Positions 5,252 to 13,351 are shown, counted from the stretch's first letter. The stretch is 22,447 bases of DNA from DATDRM01 sp035291705 (GCA_035291705.1 DATDRM010000062.1:1-22447), one strand, 5' to 3'. Translations and numbers: made by a program. The notes: a model not told the origin generated them from the letters alone.

Positions 5252-7757
5252 AAGGCACCAAGCGGAGATGCCCTTCAGCCTGATCCTCGACCTGGCTGCG
5301 CTCCCAGAGCATAGGGTGGTACTGGATGGTGCGCCACAGGTCGGTCATGTCGACATAGTGAGGATGGTAGGCATGTCCCGACTGGCCGCTAGTATGGATA
5401 ATTAGCGAGTTATTCAGGTTTCCCAGGTCGACGATCATCCGCATCGAGGGCAACCAGTCTACCTGGAATGAGGCGGATGCGTCCCAACCGGTGGCGTTGA
5501 CGATGTCGTCGCCGCCTGATGTGCGGAAAGGCCCGCGGTTAAAGACGGCTTCGATCGGGGCGATACCCGACTGGCCCAGGGTCTGGTTCTCCAGGGTCAG
5601 GGTGTGCAGATCCCCCCAAGCCCAATTGGTTGGGTCTTTGCCTAAAGCGCTCTCCAGTTCCTCCACTGCGGTGGCGAATGCCTGGCTGAAGATGGCGTCA
5701 CGCGTCTCGATTGTTGAAGTGGCGCGGTCATCCCACCAGGGGCTATCGGGTTGGTCGAGCAGCTGCTTTATGGCTACGAACCAGCGATCGCCTCCTTTAG
5801 GCCAGGTATCTTCGGGCAGATCGTCGTGAAATGTCGCCGCGAGCAGGTTTTTCCAGAAGACAGCGAAGAGCGCCGCCGGAGCCGAGTCCATGTGGCTTTG
5901 GTAGTCCCAGCCCTGCAAGAATTGGCGCGCTGCCTCCAGGCGGGCATTTCCCAGGGGGATCCCCATCAGCACCGGCACCAGGGTTTCGGCGTTGAGGTCT
6001 TTATTGTCCCCTTGTATTTTTTGCACATAAGCCAGGTCGATCGGCCCGGGAGCCGATTCGATCATATCTACGATGCGTTGGGCACGGTAGCCGTAGGCCC
6101 AAACCAGTGAGATCAGGTAGGGGTAACTTGGCTCTACCACGGCATTGTTGGCCGTGACAATGTAACCCTGTGGTGGATTGAAGGTGTTTGGCAGCTCGTC
6201 AAAGGGGATGTAACCCGTCCACTCGAATTCGTCCGTCCAGCCAGGGGCGGGCAGGCTGCCGTCGCCGCTGGCGCGGATGGGTATCTTCCCAGGGGTTTGG
6301 TAGCCGATATTGCCATCCATATCGGCGTAGACCAGGTTCTGGGAGGGGGCAGCAAGTTCGGCCGTCGCCACGCGGAAGTCTTCCCAGCTCTTGGCGCGGT
6401 TGAACATCCAGATGGCAGGGAAAGCATTGCCAGGTTCAAGGGCCGTCCAGCGTAGGGCGATAGCGTAGGAGGGTGGAAGTTCGATCCCCACCGTCTCCGT
6501 AAAATCCTCCGGCAAATAGGTCTCGGAAATGATCGGCCCGTGCCGGGTGTAACGCACGGTAAGCTCCACCGGCTCGCCGCCACCAACTTGGATGGTTTCC
6601 TTGACGATCTGCATATCTACCCATTGACCGTTGACTTCGTATTGGTCAGGATTAGCCGGGTTTACCTTTTCGATATACAAGTCCTGGACATCCGGGCCGA
6701 CGTTGGTCATCCCCCAGGCAATGCGGTCGTTGTGGCCAATGATTACTCCCGGTGCCCCGGCAAACGAGACACCGGTAACTTCATAAGGGCAAGTCTCGCC
6801 TTTTGGGGTGCAATGTAACCCAATCTCATACCAGATGGAAGGCATCTGCGCGCTCAGGTGCGGGTCATTGGCCAGGATGGGCATGCCGCTGCTGGTGAGC
6901 TGGCCGGAGAGGACCCAGCTGTTGGAGCCGATGCCAGTCCCGATTGGTCCTAACACGGTTTCCATTCCAGCAACCTGGTTCTTTACAGCCTCCAAGGCAG
7001 GCGAAAGCACGCCCAGGAGATCGAGATAGCCTTGAGCGCTTGCGCTTGGGGCTCCGTTTTGTGTACTTACCTGGAAGCCGGGTACGATCACCGGCATGTC
7101 GAAAGGATACGGAGGTATGATCTCATTGACCTGTGCCGGCGTGAGCGTCTTGAGTAAGGTGGCGCGTTGGATTTCTCCATCCATGTTACCGCCCAGGTCC
7201 CAGGCCATGACCTTGGCCCAGGTCAGGCTGTGCAGGGGCTGCCAGGGTTCGGGCCGGTAATCAGCGTTGATCAGCTTGAGCACTGCATATTCCAGGCTGA
7301 GCGCACTGCCCACGTGATCCGCAAGGTATGTGTTTACTCCCTCGGTGTACGCCTCCAGGATGGTCAGGCTGGTGGGATCGAGCCCGGCGAGTTCCTCCTG
7401 AACCACCCGCGCCCAACCCAGGGTACGCAGGAACTGATCGGTCTCCAACTGGCTCTCGCCGAACATCTCGGACAGGCGACCAGAGCCGATGTGGCGCCAG
7501 AAATCCATCTGCCAGAAGCGATCCTGGGCATGGACATAACCCTGGGCGAAGAACAGGTCGTGCTGGGTGGAGGCGTAGATGTGGGGGACGCCAAATGGAT
7601 CGCGGTAGATGTCTACCGGCCCATCCAGACCTGTGAGCTGAATTTTGCCGGTTATTTTAGGAAAAGAGCGGCGGACAGTGAGCGGTGCGGAGACCGCCAT
7701 CACGATGCATATCCCTAAGAAGATGGCGAGCAGTGCGATCAGGACGCGACGGAACAT
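5250..7757 (-). CDS. Penicillin-acylase-family Ntn hydrolase (S45)
   Basis: The 835-residue precursor has an N-terminal hydrophobic signal or anchor (about residues 4-24), so it is exported. The family order is complete: alpha-chain start PVDIYRDPFGVPHIYA, a spacer rich in small residues (about 230-275), then G277 / S278-N-S-W. S278 is the expected N-terminal nucleophile freed by autocleavage. Downstream are ANDPHLSAQMPSIWYE, GVSFAGAPGVIIGHNDRIAWGMTN and YTRHGP, all typical of the beta chain. Substrates may be N-acyl homoserine lactones, other acylated amino compounds or beta-lactams; sequence does not decide. AAGGAGG lies 6 nt before ATG 7757. It is downstream of acpS on the same strand, but a separate promoter is likely in the 127-nt gap or the acpS tail. 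Confidence 0.93.
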   Translation of the reverse strand: MFRRVLIALLAIFLGICIVMAVSAPLTVRRSFPKITGKIQLTGLDGPVDIYRDPFGVPHIYASTQHDLFFAQGYVHAQDRFWQMDFWRHIGSGRLSEMFGESQLETDQFLRTLGWARVVQEELAGLDPTSLTILEAYTEGVNTYLADHVGSALSLEYAVLKLINADYRPEPWQPLHSLTWAKVMAWDLGGNMDGEIQRATLLKTLTPAQVNEIIPPYPFDMPVIVPGFQVSTQNGAPSASAQGYLDLLGVLSPALEAVKNQVAGMETVLGPIGTGIGSNSWVLSGQLTSSGMPILANDPHLSAQMPSIWYEIGLHCTPKGETCPYEVTGVSFAGAPGVIIGHNDRIAWGMTNVGPDVQDLYIEKVNPANPDQYEVNGQWVDMQIVKETIQVGGGEPVELTVRYTRHGPIISETYLPEDFTETVGIELPPSYAIALRWTALEPGNAFPAIWMFNRAKSWEDFRVATAELAAPSQNLVYADMDGNIGYQTPGKIPIRASGDGSLPAPGWTDEFEWTGYIPFDELPNTFNPPQGYIVTANNAVVEPSYPYLISLVWAYGYRAQRIVDMIESAPGPIDLAYVQKIQGDNKDLNAETLVPVLMGIPLGNARLEAARQFLQGWDYQSHMDSAPAALFAVFWKNLLAATFHDDLPEDTWPKGGDRWFVAIKQLLDQPDSPWWDDRATSTIETRDAIFSQAFATAVEELESALGKDPTNWAWGDLHTLTLENQTLGQSGIAPIEAVFNRGPFRTSGGDDIVNATGWDASASFQVDWLPSMRMIVDLGNLNNSLIIHTSGQSGHAYHPHYVDMTDLWRTIQYHPMLWERSQVEDQAEGHLRLVP

Positions 7758-7777
7758 GGGGAGCCTCCTTACATATG

Positions 7778-7833
7778 TACGAATCAGCCGATCAACGGGT
7801 TAGCGATTCAGCGAAACGGCGATTAGGCGAGCC
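7778..7833 (+). repeat. Degenerate octamer array, consensus near AGCGATTC
   Basis: Seven consecutive 8-nt units can be laid out from 7778; the best are AGCCGATC, AGCGATTC, AGCGAAAC and GGCGATTA. Some positions have decayed strongly. It sits in the leader of the acylase gene, between a candidate promoter at 7869-7898 and the Shine-Dalgarno site. Confidence 0.4.
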
Positions 7834-7868
7834 ATGGAATTGTGTACACCGGTAAGGGGGACTATTCA

Positions 7869-7898
7869 ATTATAAAGGTAACTTTCAACTTGAGGCAA
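7869..7898 (-). promoter_or_regulatory. Candidate promoter of the acylase gene
   Basis: The minus strand reads TTGCCT, an 18-nt spacer, then TATAAT (7869-7874). It overlaps the 3' end of acpS and would give a leader of about 105 nt that includes the octamer array. Confidence 0.45.
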
Positions 7899-8253
7899 CC
7901 GCGAGCGCGATAGCGTGGGTGTGAGTGTGGCTCAGGCTGATCGACCAATTTTCCAGGTCGAGTTCCTCAGCCAATTGGGAAGCCGCGCCGTGCAGGTGTA
8001 AGGCCGGTTGGCGTGCCGGGCCGCGCAGGACCTCGATCTCCTGCCAGCGGACTGGGCCGATGCCGGTGCCCAGGGCCTTGGCAACTGCTTCTTTGGCAGC
8101 GAAGCGCGCCGCAAGCGAGGCCAGGTTCTCCCCTACTTCGGCCAGTTCCTGCGAGGTGAAGACGCGTTCCAGGAAGCGTGCTCCATGCCGCCGGACGGCG
8201 CTCTCGAATCGCTCAATTTCAACCAGGTCGATCCCAGTCCGAAGTTTCGTCAT
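7885..8253 (-). CDS. acpS: Holo-[acyl-carrier-protein] synthase
   Basis: This enzyme moves 4'-phosphopantetheine from CoA to a serine of acyl carrier protein, activating fatty-acid synthesis in the cytoplasm. At 122 residues it has the normal AcpS length. The two family motifs are present: GIDLVEIERF (residues 7-16) with metal-binding D9, and FAAKEAVAKALG (51-62) with metal-binding E55 and the conserved Lys. The C-terminus has the usual SLSHTHTHAIALAVA stretch. ATG 8253 begins just before the first motif; no good Shine-Dalgarno site is seen. It lies 45 nt after the inactive M16 gene and is probably in the same transcript. Confidence 0.96.
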   Translation of the reverse strand: MTKLRTGIDLVEIERFESAVRRHGARFLERVFTSQELAEVGENLASLAARFAAKEAVAKALGTGIGPVRWQEIEVLRGPARQPALHLHGAASQLAEELDLENWSISLSHTHTHAIALAVASS

Positions 8254-8298
8254 AACTGCATCGTCATGCTTTTTGTTTCACGCATTATGAAACTTCCG

Positions 8299-9600
8299 TC
8301 ATGGGCCTGCGATGGCGATGCCCAGGCGGTTGGGGAGAAAATAACGTCGTGCGGTTTCCAATACTTCCTCCTGGGTGACTGCTCGCACAAGGTCCGGGTA
8401 CTGGCGATAATAATCCAAACCCAGGTCGAAGCGTTCCAGGTTGAGCATCGCAGAAGCCACACCGCCGTTTGATTCGAGCGAGAGTGGCAGGCGACCGATG
8501 AAGTTGGTCTGGCTATCGGCCAGTTCCTCAGCCGTCACAGGCTCAGCGATGAACCGGGCGATCTCGTCGCGGATCAGGTCGATGGCTTGTTCGACATTGG
8601 CGGGATCGACGCCCGCCGAAACAGACCAGGGGCCTGGTCCTATCCCCCCCGACAGGTTGCTGTAGGCGTAGTAGGCCAGGCCAGCCTTCTCGCGCACGGC
8701 CTCGCCGATGCGGCCCATCATGCCAAACACGCCGAGGATGTTGTTGCCCAGGGATGCCGCCAGGAAGTCTGGTGAGCGCCGTTCAGGGCCAACGACGCCC
8801 AATACGATGTCGGCCTGGGATTTACCTGGGATGTCGACTTTGCGAGTCAGAGGTTCTTCGGGTGCGGAGACCGGTGGTAAGCTGGGGGGTTCTGGTTGCT
8901 CAAGATACTGCCAGTCGCCTAAAACCCTGCCAACTTTATCGACTGCCTGGGCTGGTTCGACTGCTCCAACCACGGCAATCACCATGCCGCGCGACCCGTA
9001 AAAAGCGCGGTGGAACGTTGCTAGGTCCTCCTGGCTGATGGCCTGGATGGTTTCCGGGTAACCATCCTCCGGGCGAGCGTAGGGATGGCCAATGTAAACG
9101 ATCTGGTCGAAGGCCAGCGAAGCCATCTCCCCAGTGTCTTGGGCGCGAATAGCCAGCCCAGTGAGCAGCTGGGCGCGCAGGCGTTCCACCTGTTCTAGGG
9201 GGAAAGTGGGTTGGCGCAGGGCTTCGGCCAAGAGTTCCAATAACAAATCCAGGTCCTCGGACAGAGCCCTGCCGCCAAAGCCGATCGTGTGTGTGCCTCC
9301 GCTGAAACCCAGGCTGGCGCCGGCCGACTCCAGGGCATCATAGATCTCCTGGAAGGGGCGCCGGATGGTGCCGCGCATCAGCGCCTGCGCGGTGAAGTCG
9401 GCGAGACCTAATTTCTCGTCGCTGTCAAATAAACTGCCGGTTGGGAGATAACCGCTAACCACGACCGAGGGGCTGTTGAAGTTCGCCCGGGACAGGACGA
9501 CGATGCCATTGGACAGTTCCTGGCGGGTGATATCATCGGAGCCGGGGAGGGAGTGAGATGTTGCGATTTGTGAGTTGCGAGTTGCCAGTTGCCAGTCCAA
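8299..9600 (-). CDS. M16-family peptidase-like subunit lacking the zinc motif
   Basis: The 433 residues have the two-repeat M16B fold. Where the active partner has HWTEH, this protein reads D-F-T-A-Q in GLADFTAQALMRGT, so the HXXEH zinc site is gone and no later glutamate ligand pairs with it. It should be the non-catalytic half of an M16 heterodimer that closes the substrate chamber. The start is TTG 9600, placed by an AAGGAG site about 9 nt upstream that overlaps the stop of the active subunit, 4 nt away. The first ~15 residues are encoded by a tandem heptamer repeat and precede the normal M16 start, so they look like an added tail. The two genes are clearly co-translated. Confidence 0.9.
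   Translation of the reverse strand: MDWQLATRNSQIATSHSLPGSDDITRQELSNGIVVLSRANFNSPSVVVSGYLPTGSLFDSDEKLGLADFTAQALMRGTIRRPFQEIYDALESAGASLGFSGGTHTIGFGGRALSEDLDLLLELLAEALRQPTFPLEQVERLRAQLLTGLAIRAQDTGEMASLAFDQIVYIGHPYARPEDGYPETIQAISQEDLATFHRAFYGSRGMVIAVVGAVEPAQAVDKVGRVLGDWQYLEQPEPPSLPPVSAPEEPLTRKVDIPGKSQADIVLGVVGPERRSPDFLAASLGNNILGVFGMMGRIGEAVREKAGLAYYAYSNLSGGIGPGPWSVSAGVDPANVEQAIDLIRDEIARFIAEPVTAEELADSQTNFIGRLPLSLESNGGVASAMLNLERFDLGLDYYRQYPDLVRAVTQEEVLETARRYFLPNRLGIAIAGP
9556..9597 (-). repeat. Heptamer tandem repeat inside the start of the M16-like gene
   Basis: Six contiguous 7-nt units on the minus strand follow a pattern near AACTSGC: GACTGGC, AACTGGC, AACTCGC, AACTCAC, AAATCGC and AACATCT, with decay toward the 3' side. 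Because 7 is not a multiple of 3, the units are read in successive frames and give a non-repetitive peptide (WQLATRNSQIATS). Confidence 0.8.
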
Positions 9601-9604
9601 AGTA

Positions 9605-10897
9605 TTAATCTCCTTCTACAGTATGGCCTGTTGGCAGATAGACACCAAGTACGCGGTTGCCCGGGCGCAGGTAGGTGCGAGCGATGCGTTGCACATCCTC
9701 TGGTGTCACGGCAGCCAGGCGATCCAGGTAATTCAAGAACCATTCATAGGTTGCAAACATTTCTGAATAGCCCATCCAGTAGGCCTGATTGGTGATGCTC
9801 TCACTGCCGTAAGCAAACAGGGCGCGCGCTTGCTTGACGGCCCGGGTTACTTCACTGTCCGGTGGGGGTGTGTCTTGCAGGTGCTTGATCTCATCGTCCA
9901 TCGCACCGATCACCTGATCAGCCATGCTGTTTGGATGTACGGTGACCATGACGTTGTGCAGGAAGGGGTCGATCGTCGCCGTCAGGCCGCCAGATACGCT
10001 CACCGCCAGTTCTTTCTCCACCAGGGCGCGGTACAGGCGAGAGGTCTTATTGGATATACCGCCGCCGAACAGATTCTGATTGCTGGGACCGGTCAACATG
10101 CTGTCGGTCACCAGGTAGGGGAAGAAATCTGGGTCTGTGGCGGCTGGGGCATGGTAAGCGGCTTGCACGTAGGTGGTCTCTCCCGGGCCCTCCACAGCCA
10201 AGCGTCGCTCGCCCGGCTGGCGTGGTTCAGTGCGCGTACGTTGAGGCGTTGCCCTTCCATCTGGGAGGGGATCAAACAGGGCGCGGATGCGGGTCAGCAT
10301 TGACTCGCTCTCGAAATCGCCGGCAACGGCCAGGGTGGCGTTGCCCGGCACGTAGTGTGCCCGGTAGTGGTAGTAAAGGTCGTCGCGCTGTATGCTTTGC
10401 AGGTCAGCCATATCGCCGATGATCTCGTGGTGATAAGAATGCACCCGGAAGGCGGCTGCTTGTACCTCTTCCCCAAGCAGGAAAAGCGGCTCGTTTTCAT
10501 TGCCCTGCCTTTCAGAGATGATTACCGTGCGCTCGGACTCCACATCGCTGGGTGTGAAGGTGCTGTTGTGCATCCGGTCAGCTTCCAAATCCAATGCCAG
10601 GTCGACCTTGTCGGCTGGCATGGTCTCGAAATAGGTGGTCCAGTCCAGAAAAGTAAAGGCATTGCGGTAGCCGCCCTCCCGGGCGACGGCTTTATCTAGC
10701 ACATCGGCCGGAAAGCGCGCTGTGCCCTTGAATTGCATGTGCTCTGTCCAATGGGAAATACCGGTAATACCTGGTCTTTCGTTCCGCGAGCCGACGCGGT
10801 ACCACAACCACACGCTAATAATGGGCGCGGTGTGAATCTCTTTGAGCAAGACCTGTAAGCCATTCGAAAGTTGAAGTTTTTTTATTTCAGTTTCCAT
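9605..10897 (-). CDS. M16-family zinc peptidase, active subunit
   Basis: This is a pitrilysin/processing-peptidase type zinc protease of 430 residues (M16B size). The inverted zinc motif H49-W-T-E52-H53 is intact, and E129 in VESERTVIISE lies 76 residues after H53, as expected for the third ligand. R-x-Y loop features in the second repeat follow the family. No signal peptide is evident, so it is probably cytoplasmic. It pairs with the inactive homologue 4 nt downstream, and the two likely form a heterodimer that degrades oligopeptides. ATG 10897 has no strong Shine-Dalgarno site. A promoter with an extended -10 box at 10948-10976 gives a leader of about 45 nt. Confidence 0.93.
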   Translation of the reverse strand: METEIKKLQLSNGLQVLLKEIHTAPIISVWLWYRVGSRNERPGITGISHWTEHMQFKGTARFPADVLDKAVAREGGYRNAFTFLDWTTYFETMPADKVDLALDLEADRMHNSTFTPSDVESERTVIISERQGNENEPLFLLGEEVQAAAFRVHSYHHEIIGDMADLQSIQRDDLYYHYRAHYVPGNATLAVAGDFESESMLTRIRALFDPLPDGRATPQRTRTEPRQPGERRLAVEGPGETTYVQAAYHAPAATDPDFFPYLVTDSMLTGPSNQNLFGGGISNKTSRLYRALVEKELAVSVSGGLTATIDPFLHNVMVTVHPNSMADQVIGAMDDEIKHLQDTPPPDSEVTRAVKQARALFAYGSESITNQAYWMGYSEMFATYEWFLNYLDRLAAVTPEDVQRIARTYLRPGNRVLGVYLPTGHTVEGD

Positions 10898-10947
10898 AAT
10901 TTGCGTATCTGTTCAAGAAAGTATTCTTTCAGGTCGAAAAGTAATAA

Positions 10948-10976
10948 ACTATAGCACAACCATCCATTTTGAGCAA
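10948..10976 (-). promoter_or_regulatory. Promoter of the M16 operon
   Basis: The minus strand reads TTGCTC, a 17-nt spacer, then TATAGT preceded by TGC (extended -10). It is back to back with the plus-strand promoter at 10998-11026. Confidence 0.65.
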
Positions 10977-10997
10977 CGATAACCTTCGATTTTCTAC

Positions 10998-11026
10998 TTG
11001 TGAAAAATTTCCCCTCAGGCTATAAT
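10998..11026 (+). promoter_or_regulatory. Promoter of the flavoprotein gene
   Basis: TTGTGA (10998-11003), a 17-nt spacer and a perfect TATAAT (11021-11026). Transcription would begin near 11033, leaving a leader of about 54 nt before GTG 11087. Confidence 0.75.
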
Positions 11027-11043
11027 TTTTATCAGGATACTCC

Positions 11044-11065
11044 GACGGCGTAAGGCCGTCTTTTT
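11044..11065 (+). terminator. Terminator-like hairpin in the flavoprotein leader (possible attenuator)
   Basis: GACGGC (11044-11049) pairs with GCCGTC (11055-11060) around a 5-nt loop and is followed directly by TTTTT. It lies between the promoter and the Shine-Dalgarno site of the gene at 11087. No plus-strand gene ends upstream, so it does not serve as an ordinary gene terminator. Confidence 0.6.
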
Positions 11066-11086
11066 ATACACCCAAGGGAGGCTCAC

Positions 11087-12451
11087 GTGGCCACAGAAAT
11101 GCAGAGCAAATATCTTATCGCCGTGATCGGCACCGGACCAGCTGGCTTGTTTGCCGCTAGGCAGATCGCCAGCGAAGGCGTCTATGTCGTGCTGCTTAAC
11201 CGCGATATCAAGCCCGGCGGCCTGGCGGAGTACGGAATTTACCCATCGAAGCACAAGATGAAGGAAGGGCTGCGTAAGCAATTCCGCCAGATCCTCGAAA
11301 CACCCAACATCGATTATTACGGCAATTTGGTAGTCGGCCAGAAGGGCGATTTGAGCCTGATTGACCTAAGGGCAATGGGTTTCCAGGCCTTATTGGTGAC
11401 GGTTGGCGCCCAGGGTACCAAGTGGCTTGGAATTCCGGGAGAGGACCTGGTGGGGGTCTACCACGCCAAAGACATTGTCTACCATTACAACCAGCTGCCT
11501 CCCTTCAGCGAACAGAGATTTGCCATTGGTAAGCAGGTAGCCGTCGTCGGAGTGGGGAATGTGATGCTGGACATCGCTCATTGGTTGATCCGTGAAGTGA
11601 AGGTGGATGAAGTGGTCGCTGTGGCGCGCCGCGGGCCAGCCGAAGTGAAGTTCACCAAAAAAGAGATGGAAACCGTGGCCCGCAACCTGGATCTGGACGC
11701 CCTGGAGGCCGAATTCGTGCGTTCCGCCCCGGTGATGAGATCGGTTGGGCAGGATGTCACCGCAGCCAAGGCCTTTTTCCTTTCCGCCTTGCCGAAAGCC
11801 GTGGAGCCGGTTTCCAACACCCGTTTTCGTTTCGATTTTCTGGCCTCACCGAGCCGCATCATCGGCGGCGAGCGGGGTATAGTGCGTGGTCTGGAAGTGG
11901 AGGATACCACCCTGGTGGCTGACGATGGTGACACCAAGGCCAAGCGCCTGGGAACAAAGCGCGTGATCCCGGTCGACACGGTGATCTTTTGCATCGGTGA
12001 CCGGGTCGACGAAAACTTTGGGCTGGCTGTGCGTTGGAATGAGTTTGTTAAAAATCCCGAACCGCGCTTCCCGGTGGACGGAAATTCCTACGAAGCCTTC
12101 GATCCGGACGCCAACCGTCCGGTCGACCGCGTGTTCGTTGCCGGCTGGTCGCGCGAGGCCAGCAGCGGGCTGGTGGGGATTGCGCGCAAGGACGGGGAAA
12201 GCGGGGCGCAGGCCGTTCTGCAATACCTCCAGACCCTGCCCCCATTGAAGAATCCTGACCATATCCTGGAGGAACTACTGGCGCGCCTGCACAGCCTGGA
12301 AAAACACGTAGTTACCAAGGAAGAATGGCAGCGGCTGGAGGCCGCCGAAGCGGCCGAGGCCGAACGCCTAGGTTTGGAAGAGTTCAAGTTCAAAACCAAT
12401 GAGGAGATGCTTGCGGCGATCCAGAGGGCGGTAGAGCAAATGGCTGGTTAA
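11087..12451 (+). CDS. FAD/NAD(P)-dependent oxidoreductase, adrenodoxin-reductase-like
   Basis: The 454-residue flavoprotein resembles ferredoxin-NADP reductases of the adrenodoxin reductase (FprA) type and the small subunit of glutamate synthase. VIGTGPAGLFAA (about residues 13-24) is the FAD Rossmann motif; PGGLAEYGIYPSKHK follows as in this family. A second dinucleotide motif, VVGVGNVMLDIAHWL (about 151-165), should bind NAD(P)H. The late segment FVAGWSREASSGLVGIARKDG matches the FAD-contacting C-terminal motif. The C-terminal ~60 residues form a charged helix. It may pass electrons between NAD(P)H and ferredoxin; the partner is not in the window. GTG 11087 follows GGGAGG at good spacing; ATG 11099 is a possible alternative start. 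Confidence 0.88.
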   Translation: MATEMQSKYLIAVIGTGPAGLFAARQIASEGVYVVLLNRDIKPGGLAEYGIYPSKHKMKEGLRKQFRQILETPNIDYYGNLVVGQKGDLSLIDLRAMGFQALLVTVGAQGTKWLGIPGEDLVGVYHAKDIVYHYNQLPPFSEQRFAIGKQVAVVGVGNVMLDIAHWLIREVKVDEVVAVARRGPAEVKFTKKEMETVARNLDLDALEAEFVRSAPVMRSVGQDVTAAKAFFLSALPKAVEPVSNTRFRFDFLASPSRIIGGERGIVRGLEVEDTTLVADDGDTKAKRLGTKRVIPVDTVIFCIGDRVDENFGLAVRWNEFVKNPEPRFPVDGNSYEAFDPDANRPVDRVFVAGWSREASSGLVGIARKDGESGAQAVLQYLQTLPPLKNPDHILEELLARLHSLEKHVVTKEEWQRLEAAEAAEAERLGLEEFKFKTNEEMLAAIQRAVEQMAG

Positions 12452-12463
12452 CTCCCCTCCAAT

Positions 12464-12975
12464 CTAATCCAGCACCCTTTCTGGGCTTTCCTTTACTAAT
12501 CTTCGCTCGAACAGAGCGTCCTCTACCCGCATATACCCGCGAATTGCATGGCTGGCGAGCAGGCGTAACGGCTCAGGCGGTCAGGGGATCAAGCGGCGGT
12601 TCACAAACCACACTTCAGTCAGGTCGGTCTGGCGCTTCAGGATCAGATCGGCCAACGTGCGGCCGTTCAGATGCGCCATGGGGACACGGTGGCCCACGCA
12701 ACCCAGGCTGTAAACCGCCCGCCGATCACCGAGGTAGCCGATGACCGGGGCTAAATCTAACGGCACAGAAACCAGCCCGCCCCAGCGGTGCGTAAAGTGC
12801 AACCCTTTTAGGCAAGGGAACAGCCAAACTTGCAGAGAATGTAAGCCGTGGAGAATCCCGTGAATCCCCCGCCGATGATGGCCACGTCGACTTCAATATC
12901 GCCCCTTAGAGGCGGGTTGGTCGTATAAGGTCCGTAAGTCGCCAGCCAGAAGGATGTTTGGCTGTAGTCTTTCAT
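12464..12975 (-). pseudogene. Broken DAO-family FAD-dependent oxidoreductase
   Basis: From ATG 12975 (AGAGG upstream) the reading gives MKDYSQTSFWLATYGPYT and VDVAIIGGGFTGFSTAY, the N-terminus and FAD motif of a DAO-family amine oxidoreductase, then stops at TAA 12808-12810. In another frame, 12581-12802 encodes FTHRWGGLVSVPLDLAPVIGYLGDRR-type sequence, the normal C-terminal part. After a TGA at 12581-12583, in a spot where the family usually has Trp (IPWPPEPLR), the tail continues as PPEPLRLLASHAIRGYM to TAG 12464-12466. About 170 codons remain of roughly 450, so a large internal deletion, a frameshift and a nonsense change have all occurred. Confidence 0.85.
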
Positions 12976-13081
12976 GTTTTCCTCTCATTCCAAGAGTATT
13001 GCTCCCAACCTGATTGTCCATTCGTTCCCCTCACCCCAAACAGTATCGCGCATTTGAACGCCGAAGACATCTTACACTGCT

Positions 13082-13106
13082 GGTTACATTTTTATAAACT
13101 GTAACC
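13082..13106 (+). promoter_or_regulatory. 7-bp inverted repeat enclosing a -10-like box, possible operator
   Basis: GGTTACA (13082-13088) and TGTAACC (13100-13106) are perfect complements 11 nt apart, with TATAAA (13093-13098) between them. It lies 26 nt before the small membrane protein ORF and could equally have served the broken oxidoreductase on the other strand. Confidence 0.4.
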
Positions 13107-13132
13107 GATTGCACCGTGTGACGTTTTAAAAA

Positions 13133-13351
13133 ATGAACGGTATTGGTGTGGGGACTCTGCGGGAAGGTGATGGGGTGCAACGCATAGTAAGCTTTGGCCT
13201 TTGGTTACTCGCCCTGGTCTGGGTGGTGGGTTGGATGGTGTGGGCTGCTTATCGCGAAGAGTTGCCCGGCGGCCTGCTCTGGGCGCTGATTGCCTTGATC
13301 GCCTGGTGGTTGGTTGGGGGAGCGAGCAAAGAGGGGCGGCGGCGAAGGTGA
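13133..13351 (+). CDS. Small membrane protein, two hydrophobic segments, function unknown
   Basis: This ORF gives 72 residues from ATG 13133. Two hydrophobic stretches are visible: about residues 19-38 (IVSFGLWLLALVWVVGWMVW) and 48-62 (LLWALIALIAWWLVG), joined by a short acidic turn and ending in a basic tail KEGRRRR. That is a hairpin membrane protein with both ends probably cytoplasmic. GTG 13175, with GGAAGG 7 nt upstream, is an alternative start giving 58 residues and losing no hydrophobic part; the ATG has no Shine-Dalgarno site. I do not recognise a family. Its reality rests on the membrane pattern and the gap it fills. Confidence 0.5.
   Translation: MNGIGVGTLREGDGVQRIVSFGLWLLALVWVVGWMVWAAYREELPGGLLWALIALIAWWLVGGASKEGRRRR

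Noticed and set aside
7167..7718. 183-codon plus-strand ORF opposite the acylase gene
   Set aside because: It is the mirror of a well-supported coding region and shows no signal, motif or ribosome-binding site of its own.
12470..12500. Possible terminator after the flavoprotein gene (AGCACCCTTTCTGGGCT then T-rich)
   Set aside because: The stem is only about 4-5 bp with a bulge, and the T-run is interrupted; it also lies within the oxidoreductase remnant.
12581..12583. In-frame TGA in the oxidoreductase remnant as a second selenocysteine
   Set aside because: The family usually has Trp here, the gene is already broken by a deletion and frameshift, and no redox motif is present.
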